A stretch of 5,664 bases of DNA from Sphingobacteriaceae bacterium (lineage in GTDB: Bacteria; Bacteroidota; Bacteroidia; Sphingobacteriales; Sphingobacteriaceae), in assembly GCA_947478315.1 (NCBI GenBank), contig CANJWF010000085.1:1-5664 (forward strand). Direction: 5' to 3'. Made by a program: the position numbers and the translations under genes. The notes under the pieces are model-generated. The model was not told the origin of the DNA. It was given only the letters and a program-made list of their open reading frames with translations, and searched no databases. Positions 1 through 5,664 of the stretch are shown here, in pieces. How positions within the stretch are numbered: position 1 is the first letter of the stretch; each line of letters opens with the position of its first letter.

Positions 1-28
1 ACAAGATAATTTATTGACAATCAAATGA

Positions 29-2464
29 TTAAATAATGTTCGTTTTTAAATTTATTTTAATGCGTTTGCACTGGTAGGTATTTCCGTTCATCACACCCGT
101 CGCACTGGCAATACTCAGTGTATTACTGTTGGTACCTGTTGCCGTACCATTTTCTCTCCATGTATAACTTAAGTTACCACCAATGGCTGTTAATGTTAAT
201 ATTGTGCTGGCATTCAAACAAACAGAGGTACTGCTGGGTTGTACAGAAATACTAACAGAAGAAGAATATATGGCTAAAGTTGCTATTGTGCTAGTGACCA
301 CTCCACAAACTCCATTAACTACACAGGTATAGTTATATGTATTGGTAGCTGTAGTAATTTGTAAAGTTGAACTGGTGGCTCCATTGATGGTGCCTGTGGA
401 ACTATACCATTGATAGGTAAGCGTAGTTCCTGTAGCTGTTAGGGAAAAAGTTGCAGATGCGTTTAGACAAACGGTTGTATTAGACGGTTGAATGTTGATA
501 ATAGTAGCCCGATTAACAGTCATGGTAGCTACCGTACTTGTTTCTATATTACCTGCATAATTGACTATGCAACGATAAACATTTCCATTAAAGGTATAGG
601 GAATACTGCTAATAGTGAGCGATGTAGTAGTTGCTCCTCCATAATTTACGTCATTACTGATGTTTGTAAATGGACCGATGCCTGCAGATTGTACTTGCCA
701 CTGTAACGTTGCGGATGGTGCGGCTACTTGGATGGTAAACGAGGTAGTGGTAGACTGACAGACTGTAACTGCTGCTATCGGTTGAGTTTGAATTTGCGGA
801 TATGTAAGGATGAGTATTCCGTTATTAATGGTATTGGCAACATAGGCGGCTGCACAACTCGCGTCTGAACTGATGCCATTGGGCGTGTTGAGGGTGTAAG
901 TACCCGTTGTAAGTTGTCTTGTTGTTGGTATACCATTTACAAATTTAATTTGCAAGATACGTCCAGTAGTGGTACCGTCGCTGATATAAATATTTCCATT
1001 GATGTCGACACTGAGTCCTTTTGGAGCGTTGAGTGTGTAGGTTCCTGTGGCAATTTGTGTGGTAGTGGTAGCAGTTTTTTTTAAAATTTGATTGGCTCCT
1101 GTATTGGCAATATAGATGTTATTGTTTGCATCTAATCCTATTCCTTTAGGTGCATTTAGGGTGTATGTTCCCGTTGTAAGTTGAACGGTATTTGTGGAGG
1201 TTATTTTTAAAATTTGATTGGCTCCTGTACTTAATACGTATAGGTTGCCACTCGCGTCAGTAACCACACCATTTGGATTATTTAGGGTAAATGTTCCCGT
1301 TCCTACTTGTATGGTGGCAGAGGTAGTTAAATCTACCTTTAATATTTTAGCACCAGCACCTGTTCCGTCAGTGATATATAGGTTGTTTTCGGAGGCATCT
1401 AAAGCTACACTGTTTGGACCATTGAGCGTATAGGTACCTGTTTTGATAAAAGAAATACTCCCTTGATTGATAGCTAAAATTTGTTTTGGCGTACCACTGG
1501 TTACGTAAACGGTGCTACCATTTTGTTTAGCAACGGTTCCTCGTGGTGCGGTGATATTGATATCGGTACGTTGTATTCCTCCATTGGTTTGTTGTAAAAT
1601 TTGGCTATTGGCGGCTGTGGTGCCATTGGCAATGTATAGGGTGCTTCCTGCTGAGTTCACCGCTATACCTTTGGGACTTGTTAATGCGTTGTAGGCTGTG
1701 AAGGGTATATTTACGGTAGTGGTTGACGTTACTTTAATAATTGTGCTAGCTCCTGTGTTGGCAACATAAATAGTACCACTAGCGTCTATTGATAAGGCGT
1801 TGGGCTGATTAAGACCTGTTGCGGCTGTGATGGTAGTGGGTGTTCCTCCAATGAGGGGAACTTTTCGAACAAGGCTTGTTGGTGCGGTACTGCCAACAGC
1901 GTAATATAAATCAGTTCCAAAAATAGCCAAGCCTTTAGGTCTGTTTAGGGCAGATACTAAAATACTCACAACGCCCGCTGGTGTAATTTTTAACAGCCTA
2001 CCCGTTGTGGTATTGGTGCTAAAATCTGCAACATAAATGTTTCCACTTCCATCTACAACAATGCCATTGGGGTTGTTTAATGTGTAGGTGCTTGTAGCCA
2101 CTTGTACGGTAGTGGTTGAGGTGATTTTTAGAATTCTACCCGTAGTGGTTCCATCGGTGATATAAATATTGCCTGTGCCATCGACACAAATACCCCTAAC
2201 ATTGGCTGCACTAAGGGTGAATGGTGCTGTTGATATGGGTGTTGATACGCCACTAGGTGTTATTTTTAAAATGGTATTAGAAGCTGTATTGGTAATGTAC
2301 ATATAACCAGATGCGTCGACTGCAATTCCGCTGGGGTTATTGATAATATAAGGGGTTGAATATGCCAATACACTTTTGGGCACAGTAGATTGTGCTTGTG
2401 CTGCATGGTGTAGGCATAAAAAAAATGTAACTATGAAAAGAAAACGCGTAAATTTTATCGTCAT
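29..2464 (-). CDS. Secreted NHL-repeat beta-propeller protein with Ig-like domains, C-terminally truncated
   Basis: Seen: residues 1-24 form a signal peptide (basic start, hydrophobic FLFIVTFFLCL, likely cleavage AQA|QS). Twelve NHL-type blades follow, each built as xPxGIxVDxxGxxYIxxxxxxxILKI, starting near residues 43, 88, 131, 175, 220, 263, 306, 349, 396, 438, 480 and 527; this fits two six-bladed propellers in tandem. Three Ig-like domains come next (about 555-650, 655-733, 738-799), with Cys pairs 569/632, 666/714 and 749/799. The protein is very rich in Thr, Ser, Asn and Gly and poor in charge. Known: NHL propellers bind proteins, glycans or other ligands, and Bacteroidota export such proteins, often by the type IX system with a C-terminal sorting domain. 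Odd: the third Ig-like domain ends right after Cys799, followed by a Lys-rich tail of 12 residues and a stop; there is no sorting domain. Start: ATG at 2464, just before the signal peptide, no Shine-Dalgarno motif. Inferred role is adhesion or ligand binding at or outside the cell surface; no catalytic residues are recognised. It may be a decayed gene. Confidence 0.85.
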   Translation of the reverse strand: MTIKFTRFLFIVTFFLCLHHAAQAQSTVPKSVLAYSTPYIINNPSGIAVDASGYMYITNTASNTILKITPSGVSTPISTAPFTLSAANVRGICVDGTGNIYITDGTTTGRILKITSTTTVQVATSTYTLNNPNGIVVDGSGNIYVADFSTNTTTGRLLKITPAGVVSILVSALNRPKGLAIFGTDLYYAVGSTAPTSLVRKVPLIGGTPTTITAATGLNQPNALSIDASGTIYVANTGASTIIKVTSTTTVNIPFTAYNALTSPKGIAVNSAGSTLYIANGTTAANSQILQQTNGGIQRTDINITAPRGTVAKQNGSTVYVTSGTPKQILAINQGSISFIKTGTYTLNGPNSVALDASENNLYITDGTGAGAKILKVDLTTSATIQVGTGTFTLNNPNGVVTDASGNLYVLSTGANQILKITSTNTVQLTTGTYTLNAPKGIGLDANNNIYIANTGANQILKKTATTTTQIATGTYTLNAPKGLSVDINGNIYISDGTTTGRILQIKFVNGIPTTRQLTTGTYTLNTPNGISSDASCAAAYVANTINNGILILTYPQIQTQPIAAVTVCQSTTTSFTIQVAAPSATLQWQVQSAGIGPFTNISNDVNYGGATTTSLTISSIPYTFNGNVYRCIVNYAGNIETSTVATMTVNRATIINIQPSNTTVCLNASATFSLTATGTTLTYQWYSSTGTINGATSSTLQITTATNTYNYTCVVNGVCGVVTSTIATLAIYSSSVSISVQPSSTSVCLNASTILTLTAIGGNLSYTWRENGTATGTNSNTLSIASATGVMNGNTYQCKRIKINLKTNII
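806..2338 (-). repeat. Protein-level repeat region: twelve NHL blades
   Basis: This is the propeller-coding part of the NHL/Ig gene. Blade starts are spaced by 42 to 47 residues. Blades 1-3, 5, 6 and 8-11 keep most of the GIxVDxxGxxYI core. Blade 4 (near residues 175-202) and blade 7 (306-333) have lost the Asp of the core, and blade 12 (527-553) is degenerate with Cys in place of the usual Gly. Twelve blades fit two closed six-bladed propellers; one large superhelical array cannot be excluded from sequence alone. Confidence 0.7.
1028..1279 (-). repeat. Two tandem 126-base NHL-blade units with high DNA identity
   Basis: Blades 9 and 10 of the NHL protein are encoded by adjacent 42-codon units (1154-1279 and 1028-1153). 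A 23-base stretch at 1081-1103 is identical to 1207-1229, exactly 126 bases away, and the 21 bases at 1155-1175 match 1281-1301 with two differences at the same offset. The peptide TGTYTLN (or TGTFTLN) recurs at residues 342, 389, 431, 473 and 520. DNA-level identity, not only protein similarity, suggests recent duplication or gene conversion between blades. The next unit (887-1027) is related but 47 codons long. Confidence 0.75.
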
Positions 2465-2649
2465 ATAAGATTGTTTATGCGTAAAATAGATGCATCTCGT
2501 TAATTATTCTACTAATTTATGTTAAAATAGCCTCTGATGTGTACTGATTTTCAAATATTTCAATGTAGATAGCTCCGGTTTGGTACGAATTTTAATTTCA
2601 AAAGTTCAACGAAACTAATTTTTCAGGCTTATTAGCGGTATATCTATTA
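2465..2649. other. Intergenic gap between the DUF4292 gene and the NHL/Ig gene
   Basis: This 185-base AT-rich gap holds no gene. Reading on the minus strand, the only inverted repeats seen are weak: CTAAT/ATTAG (2631-2635 with 2615-2619, 11-base loop, followed by a modest T-rich stretch) and an AT-only imperfect stem around 2588-2608. Neither makes a convincing terminator. A very weak promoter match exists for the NHL gene: TTTG at 2555-2552 and TATTTTAA at 2529-2522, 22 bases apart, with two mismatches in the -7 box. The length of the gap argues that the NHL gene has its own promoter, but the sequence does not settle where. Confidence 0.5.
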
Positions 2650-3408
2650 TTATCGAAGTCGCTTTGGTATTTTAAAAGGTACTTCAATTTCTTTATCTGT
2701 AATAATTTTAGTGTAGTCGATTTTTACAGTCGATTTTTGTTGTTGGTATTCAAATGTGAATTCTATACGATAGGGTAGATCCGAATCTTTGTAGATGTAA
2801 TGGATGTATAAATTTTTGTTATTCAACTTGTCGTTAATGGTAAGAGATTGAATTTTGCAATTGGTATCGAATTGGGCTTGATAGGTCACTATTTGATGAA
2901 GGGTGTTTGTTAATTGTATGTGCGTTGAATCGTTATTAAGTACGGTATTGCTGTCTAATAGGATGGGTGGAACATTTCCTATTAGTAAATTTTGCAATAA
3001 ATAAAAGTCTACAGGCGCGTCGATAAGTTTACTTAAATATGTGAAATCATTAGCGATGTATTCGTTTTGTATTTTATTCAGTATGAATACGCTATCAGGT
3101 TTAATGAGTGTGCGAGCGGCTTCTATTCCAAAGGCACTTACTGATGCCCAAATCAACTTATCTTTTTGTATTCTTAAATTGATGTTGGCATCGAAATTGT
3201 TATTTGAAAGATTAATAGACGATTTTCCTTTGATGTTGAGGGTACTGAAATGGATTTGTTGTGCTTGAATTTTTGCTAGTACGTTTAATTTTAACGTATC
3301 TATCAATTTTGATGCTGAAATTACGGTGGTTTTACGGCTCGCACAGCCTGTTAATAGAACGGTTATTGCGAAGAGTGCTGCAATTTTATTCGATATATTT
3401 TTTTTCAT
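2650..3408 (-). CDS. DUF4292 family outer-membrane lipoprotein (LolA/LolB-like fold)
   Basis: Seen: residues 1-21 are a lipoprotein signal (KKN start, hydrophobic core, lipobox LTGC) with Cys22 as the acylated residue. The mature start CASRK has no acidic residues, so it lacks the acidic export signal of surface-exposed Bacteroidota lipoproteins; I infer it faces the periplasm. The core block at about 82-118 (KDKLIW, then GIEAARTLIKPDSVFILNK) and the ending PFKIPKR are typical of DUF4292. The alternating strand-rich pattern (NINLRI, IQLTNTL, YIHYIYK, YRIEFTFEYQ) fits the half-barrel fold of LolA/LolB-type proteins. At 252 residues it is of usual length for the family. Inferred role: handling lipoproteins or other lipids at the inner face of the outer membrane; no direct proof in the sequence. 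Its ATG lies inside the last codons of the TPR gene (23-base overlap), so translation is probably coupled. The start is fixed by the signal peptide. Confidence 0.85.
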   Translation of the reverse strand: MKKNISNKIAALFAITVLLTGCASRKTTVISASKLIDTLKLNVLAKIQAQQIHFSTLNIKGKSSINLSNNNFDANINLRIQKDKLIWASVSAFGIEAARTLIKPDSVFILNKIQNEYIANDFTYLSKLIDAPVDFYLLQNLLIGNVPPILLDSNTVLNNDSTHIQLTNTLHQIVTYQAQFDTNCKIQSLTINDKLNNKNLYIHYIYKDSDLPYRIEFTFEYQQQKSTVKIDYTKIITDKEIEVPFKIPKRLR

Positions 3409-5107
3409 CTATTTTTTTATTTAGGATAGTTGAATTTCCTCCGATTTCTTTGGCTTTTTGCCATTGAATGATTGCTTGTTCTTTTAAATTTAAGTGATAG
3501 AGTATGTCGCCATAGTGTTCTAGTTCGACTGCATTATGATTGGTGTTTTCTTGATTGATGACTTTCTCGATCCATTTTTTTGCCTCTTCGTAGTTTCGTA
3601 GTTTAAAAAGTATCCAAGCATAGGTATCTTGGAAAGAGGTGTTATTTGGATTTAATTCATTGGCTTTTATAGACATTGCTTCGGCATCTTTTAAACGCTC
3701 GTTTCTTAATGATAGAAAATAAGCAAAGTTGTTTAATGCGTATACGTTGTTGGGGTTGTATTTGATGGATTGTTCATACGCATTATCGGATGCAGTAAAT
3801 TGCTGTGTTTCGTGATAGGTGTCGCCTAATGTGGCATAAATTTGCGACATCAGTTCTTTGTTATCACTCGACAGTGAAACAGCTGTTTTTAAATAGCTAA
3901 GAGTATTTTTGGTGTCTTTTGTTTGTGCGTATGCTAAGGCTACAAAATAGTTTAAAATGATTTGATTGGGAAATAGTGCCAGGGCTTGTTCGCCGTCTGA
4001 GATGGCTTGTTGATAATAACCTTTGCTAATATTGGCTCGAATTAAATTTTCCCAAGCGGTGTAATTTTGGTTGTCAATTTTCAAGGACGTTTTGTATGCT
4101 GCAATAGCTTCGTCTATTTTACCTTCTTCCAGCAGTATATTGGCGTACATGCTGTGTGCTTTTGCTTCGTTTGGGTGGGTTTGCAATATAATTTTTACTA
4201 AATTTTTTATTTGCGTAAAAGTGGTTGATGAGTTGCTTTGCACAATATAGGTCAGTAGAATTTGTGTTTTTTCATCGATATCAAGGTTAGGAGAAGCAAA
4301 AGCTATTTCCAATTCTTGGAGAGCCCAATCATTTTTTTTCTGTAGGCGATAGATATCGGCAGTCTTTACATATAATTGTGGATATTGAGGGTCTATTTTT
4401 TTGGCTTTTTCTAGTATGGCGAGTGCTTCATCTTCTTTGTCGTTGGCATCATAAATTTCTGCAAGAAGGAGATAGTATCGGATTGAGTTGGGGGATTCTT
4501 TTATTTTTTCTTGTAAGTCTTCTACTGCTTTTTCTAGTTTGTTTTGTTTGATATATATTTTTTGTTTACCGAGTAAAATTTCGTCGGTACTTTCAAATTT
4601 CTCTTCAATGATTTGATATACAGCTAGGGCTTCTTCTAATTGGTTGTTTTCTGTTAAAACGGTAGCTTTATTGTGATAGAATGCTGTTTTATGGGGATTT
4701 ATTTTTATGAGTTTGTCGAGTGTATTGAGCAAATGTTGGGTGTCTTTATTGTTTTGATATAAGTCTGCTGCTAACATCAAGTACCATTCATTGTTGGGAT
4801 TGAGGTCACAAGCTTGTTCGATGTAATGAAGTGCCTCGTCTAATTTGTTTTGTTTGGTTAATAAGAATGCTAATTCATACATAGACGCATGTTGTTGTGG
4901 GGCTATGTTGAGTATTTTTTTATGTATTTCGATGGCTAATGGATAGTTATCTTGATTTTTAGCATATAACGCCTCGAAAAACAGTTGTTTGATTTGAATA
5001 TTTTGGGTGAAGCTAAGTGTTGTATCGGGTGCATTATGGGTTGTTGCGCGAGTCAATAGCGAACAGTTGAGTAATAAGCATAAAAAATAAAAACGTGATG
5101 TTCTCAT
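3386..5107 (-). CDS. Exported tetratricopeptide-repeat (TPR) protein
   Basis: Seen: an N-terminal signal peptide (MRTSR, then FYFLCLLLNCSLL, with likely cleavage near TRA|TT or HNA|PD), followed by about 13-14 TPR units from residue 41 to 558. Clear units with the W/Y-G/A-A-P pattern lie near 71-104, 139-172, 207-240, 313-346, 347-380, 417-452, 453-488, 489-520 and 525-558. The stretch at 275-312 (DIDEKTQILLTYIVQ onward) fits the TPR pattern least well. The last three units are the best conserved, with NNFAYFLS and DTYAWILFKLRNYEEA. Cys10 and Cys15 sit in the signal peptide but neither has a proper lipobox. Known: TPR arrays are protein-binding scaffolds; no enzyme domain is visible. Inferred: a periplasmic or outer-membrane-associated scaffold working with the DUF4292 lipoprotein, whose gene overlaps its end. 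The start ATG at 5107 is just ahead of the signal peptide, with AT-rich sequence and no Shine-Dalgarno motif before it. Confidence 0.87.
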   Translation of the reverse strand: MRTSRFYFLCLLLNCSLLTRATTHNAPDTTLSFTQNIQIKQLFFEALYAKNQDNYPLAIEIHKKILNIAPQQHASMYELAFLLTKQNKLDEALHYIEQACDLNPNNEWYLMLAADLYQNNKDTQHLLNTLDKLIKINPHKTAFYHNKATVLTENNQLEEALAVYQIIEEKFESTDEILLGKQKIYIKQNKLEKAVEDLQEKIKESPNSIRYYLLLAEIYDANDKEDEALAILEKAKKIDPQYPQLYVKTADIYRLQKKNDWALQELEIAFASPNLDIDEKTQILLTYIVQSNSSTTFTQIKNLVKIILQTHPNEAKAHSMYANILLEEGKIDEAIAAYKTSLKIDNQNYTAWENLIRANISKGYYQQAISDGEQALALFPNQIILNYFVALAYAQTKDTKNTLSYLKTAVSLSSDNKELMSQIYATLGDTYHETQQFTASDNAYEQSIKYNPNNVYALNNFAYFLSLRNERLKDAEAMSIKANELNPNNTSFQDTYAWILFKLRNYEEAKKWIEKVINQENTNHNAVELEHYGDILYHLNLKEQAIIQWQKAKEIGGNSTILNKKIDEKKYIE

Positions 5108-5148
5108 AAAATTAGTTGACTTGCGTGTGTAATTTGCCGTTTAAATGG

Positions 5149-5159
5149 TTTGCTGCAAA
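5149..5159. repeat. Inverted repeat TTTGC-T-GCAAA upstream of the TPR gene
   Basis: A perfect 5-base inverted repeat with a one-base centre lies about 40 bases before the TPR start codon. A third copy of the half-site, TTTGC at 5133-5137, stands 16 bases away in direct orientation. The layout could be an operator for a dimeric regulator, but short AT-rich palindromes arise by chance and no regulator gene is in the window. Confidence 0.25.
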
Positions 5160-5255
5160 TTTTTATTTATCATTATTCGGTAGTGTTTATTTTTTTTAGG
5201 CACTAATGCATGAGCTTGGTAAGTTGTTTTTTTAACGGTGATGAAAAACCCATAA

Positions 5256-5286
5256 CAATATTATTCAGTGGTATTTTATTCTCAAT
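5256..5286 (-). promoter_or_regulatory. Candidate Bacteroidota-type promoter for the TPR-DUF4292 operon
   Basis: ATTG (5286-5283) and TAATATTG (5263-5256) are separated by 19 bases. The known Bacteroidota consensus is TTTG, about 19 bases, TAnnTTTG, so one base is off in each box. This is the best match I found in the gap. It would give a leader of roughly 140 bases before the TPR start, which is long, and AT-rich sequence yields chance matches. Confidence 0.3.
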
Positions 5287-5294
5287 GGTCTTCA

Positions 5295-5339
5295 TGCGTG
5301 CTTCGCAAGTTTCATCCTTCTTTGTGAGCGTATTGCTCA
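5295..5339 (-). other. Pair of short RNA hairpins downstream of dut
   Basis: On the minus strand TGAGC-AATAC-GCTCA (5339-5325) is a perfect five-pair stem, and TGCG-AAGCA-CGCA (5307-5295) a four-pair stem. Both have five-base loops and both are richer in G and C than the bases around them. No T-run follows, so they are not a standard terminator. They could stabilise the 3' end of the dut transcript or belong to a leader of the TPR transcript. Confidence 0.3.
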
Positions 5340-5403
5340 TGGGTGTTTCATTTCGTAGTTTCTAAGATAGTTCAAAAAAACCGTGAATTTTCAGATACCG
5401 TGG

Positions 5404-5664
5404 TTATTGAATGCCTGTATGACCATATCCGCCACTACCTCTGTCTGTTTCGCTAAGTTTTTCAACTTCTTTCCATTGTATTTTTTCATGTTTAGCAATC
5501 ACCATTTGTGCAATGCGTTCACCATTTTTGACGACAAAATTTTCGTTAGAGAGATTCACTAATAATACTTTAATTTCTCCTCTATAATCGGCATCAATGG
5601 TGCCAGGTGCATTGACAATGCTGATACCATTTTTCAATGCTAGTCCACTTCTTGGGCGTATTTG
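5404..5664 (-). CDS. dut: dUTP diphosphatase (dUTPase), partial: N-terminus beyond the window
   Basis: The enzyme splits dUTP into dUMP and pyrophosphate with Mg2+, keeping uracil out of DNA and supplying dUMP for dTMP synthesis; it acts in the cytoplasm as a homotrimer. Visible here are the last 86 residues, open to the window edge at 5664. Motif II is PRSGLA (visible residues 4-9), motif III GTIDADYRGEI (21-31) with the catalytic Asp24 and the sugar-discriminating Tyr27, motif IV GERIAQMVI (48-56), and motif V RGSGGYGHTG (75-84) at the flexible C-terminal arm. Motif V has Tyr where Phe is usual, a mild change at the residue that stacks on uracil. Motif I and about 60 residues are outside the window. 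The frame is intact and all visible catalytic residues are present. The TTG at 5637 is an internal Leu codon, not the start. Confidence 0.96.
   Translation of the reverse strand, partial: QIRPRSGLALKNGISIVNAPGTIDADYRGEIKVLLVNLSNENFVVKNGERIAQMVIAKHEKIQWKEVEKLSETDRGSGGYGHTGIQ

Larger units (their letters stand above)
5203..5340 (-). other. Possible small open reading frame of 45 codons in the dut-TPR gap
   Basis: On the minus strand an ATG at 5340 opens 45 codons ending in TAG at 5203. The peptide starts MSNTLTKKDETCEARMK and ends SSPLKKQLTKLMH; it is basic, with no signal peptide or membrane segment. The frame is open for eight more codons upstream without another ATG. I recognise no family. 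The same bases carry the hairpins and the promoter candidate, so the open frame may be incidental, a small protein, or part of a dispersed intergenic repeat. Confidence 0.2.
5108..5403. other. Intergenic gap between dut and the TPR gene
   Basis: This 296-base gap is long for so compact a locus. Reading on the minus strand it holds, in order: a run of seven T (5380-5374) with only a weak stem before it, two short hairpins (5339-5325 and 5307-5295), a 45-codon open frame (5340-5203), a promoter candidate (5286-5256), an A-rich run (5197-5190) flanked by CACTA/TAGTG, and a TTTGC inverted repeat (5159-5149). No tRNA, known riboswitch or strong terminator is recognised. Confidence 0.55.

Noticed and set aside
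68..70. A simple frameshift as the cause of the early end of the third Ig-like domain
   Set aside because: Both other minus-strand frames past Cys799 reach a stop within a few codons and show no Ig-like continuation, so restoring a frame does not rescue the domain.
1075..1082. A run of eight A in the coding strand of blade 10 as a phase-variation tract
   Set aside because: It encodes KK in ILKKT, where other blades have ILKIT, and the run is short in an AT-rich gene; there is no sign of switching beyond the run itself.
488..1694. Plus-strand open frames at 488-706, 1218-1433 and 1512-1694
   Set aside because: They lie antisense inside the NHL/Ig gene, have no recognisable domains, and their repeated composition mirrors the blade repeats on the other strand.
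806..2338. CRISPR array or satellite in the repetitive region
   Set aside because: The periodicity is in multiples of codons, stays in one open frame and encodes NHL blades; there are no constant repeats with unique spacers.
2522..2555. Promoter for the NHL/Ig gene (TTTG with TATTTTAA, 22-base spacing)
   Set aside because: Two of six fixed positions of the -7 box are wrong and the spacing is longer than usual; mentioned only within the gap entry.
2615..2635. Terminator after the DUF4292 gene
   Set aside because: The stem CTAAT/ATTAG has five pairs, mostly A-T, with an 11-base loop and only a modest T-rich stretch after it.
3041..3467. Plus-strand open frames at 3041-3268 and 3261-3467
   Set aside because: They are antisense to the well-supported DUF4292 and TPR genes and show only low-complexity hydrophobic residues typical of reading AT-rich genes backwards.
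5049..5107. TPR protein as a lipoprotein
   Set aside because: Cys10 and Cys15 fall within the hydrophobic stretch, and the residues before them (YFL and LLN) do not form a lipobox; a standard cleaved signal peptide fits better.
5371..5400. Intrinsic terminator after dut
   Set aside because: There is a run of seven T on the minus strand, but the stem before it is at most four pairs (TTCA/TGAA) and overlaps the run, so it does not meet the usual form.

Overview
The window is AT-rich bacterial chromosome with four genes, all on the minus strand. I read it as a member of the Bacteroidota. Four things point there: the dut / TPR protein / DUF4292 lipoprotein gene order, no Shine-Dalgarno motif before any start, a secreted Thr/Ser/Asn-rich NHL-plus-Ig-like protein of the type this phylum exports, and a promoter candidate of the TTTG / TAnnTTTG type. 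The exact genus cannot be told from the sequence.

Layout in the direction of transcription, from high to low coordinates. (1) 5664-5404: the C-terminal 86 codons of dUTPase (dut), cut by the window edge. (2) 5403-5108: a 296-base gap with short hairpins, a 45-codon open frame, a promoter candidate and a TTTGC inverted repeat just before the next gene. (3) 5107-3386: a 573-residue exported protein made almost wholly of TPR repeats. (4) 3408-2650: a 252-residue DUF4292 lipoprotein whose start lies inside the end of the TPR gene. (5) 2649-2465: a 185-base gap. (6) 2464-29: an 811-residue exported protein with twelve NHL-type blades followed by three Ig-like domains, the last of which stops abruptly. 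(7) 28-1: nothing recognisable.

The TPR and DUF4292 genes overlap by 23 bases, so they are almost surely co-transcribed and translationally coupled; both products should work in the cell envelope. dut is a housekeeping nucleotide-pool enzyme and seems linked to them by conserved order, not by function. The NHL/Ig protein is probably a separate transcription unit and looks like accessory surface or secreted material.

I did not find a clearly new biological system. The points most worth a second look are the sharp break in the last Ig-like domain of the 811-residue protein (no continuation in any frame and no T9SS sorting domain), the near-identical 126-base blade repeats inside that gene, and the structured gap between dut and the TPR gene.
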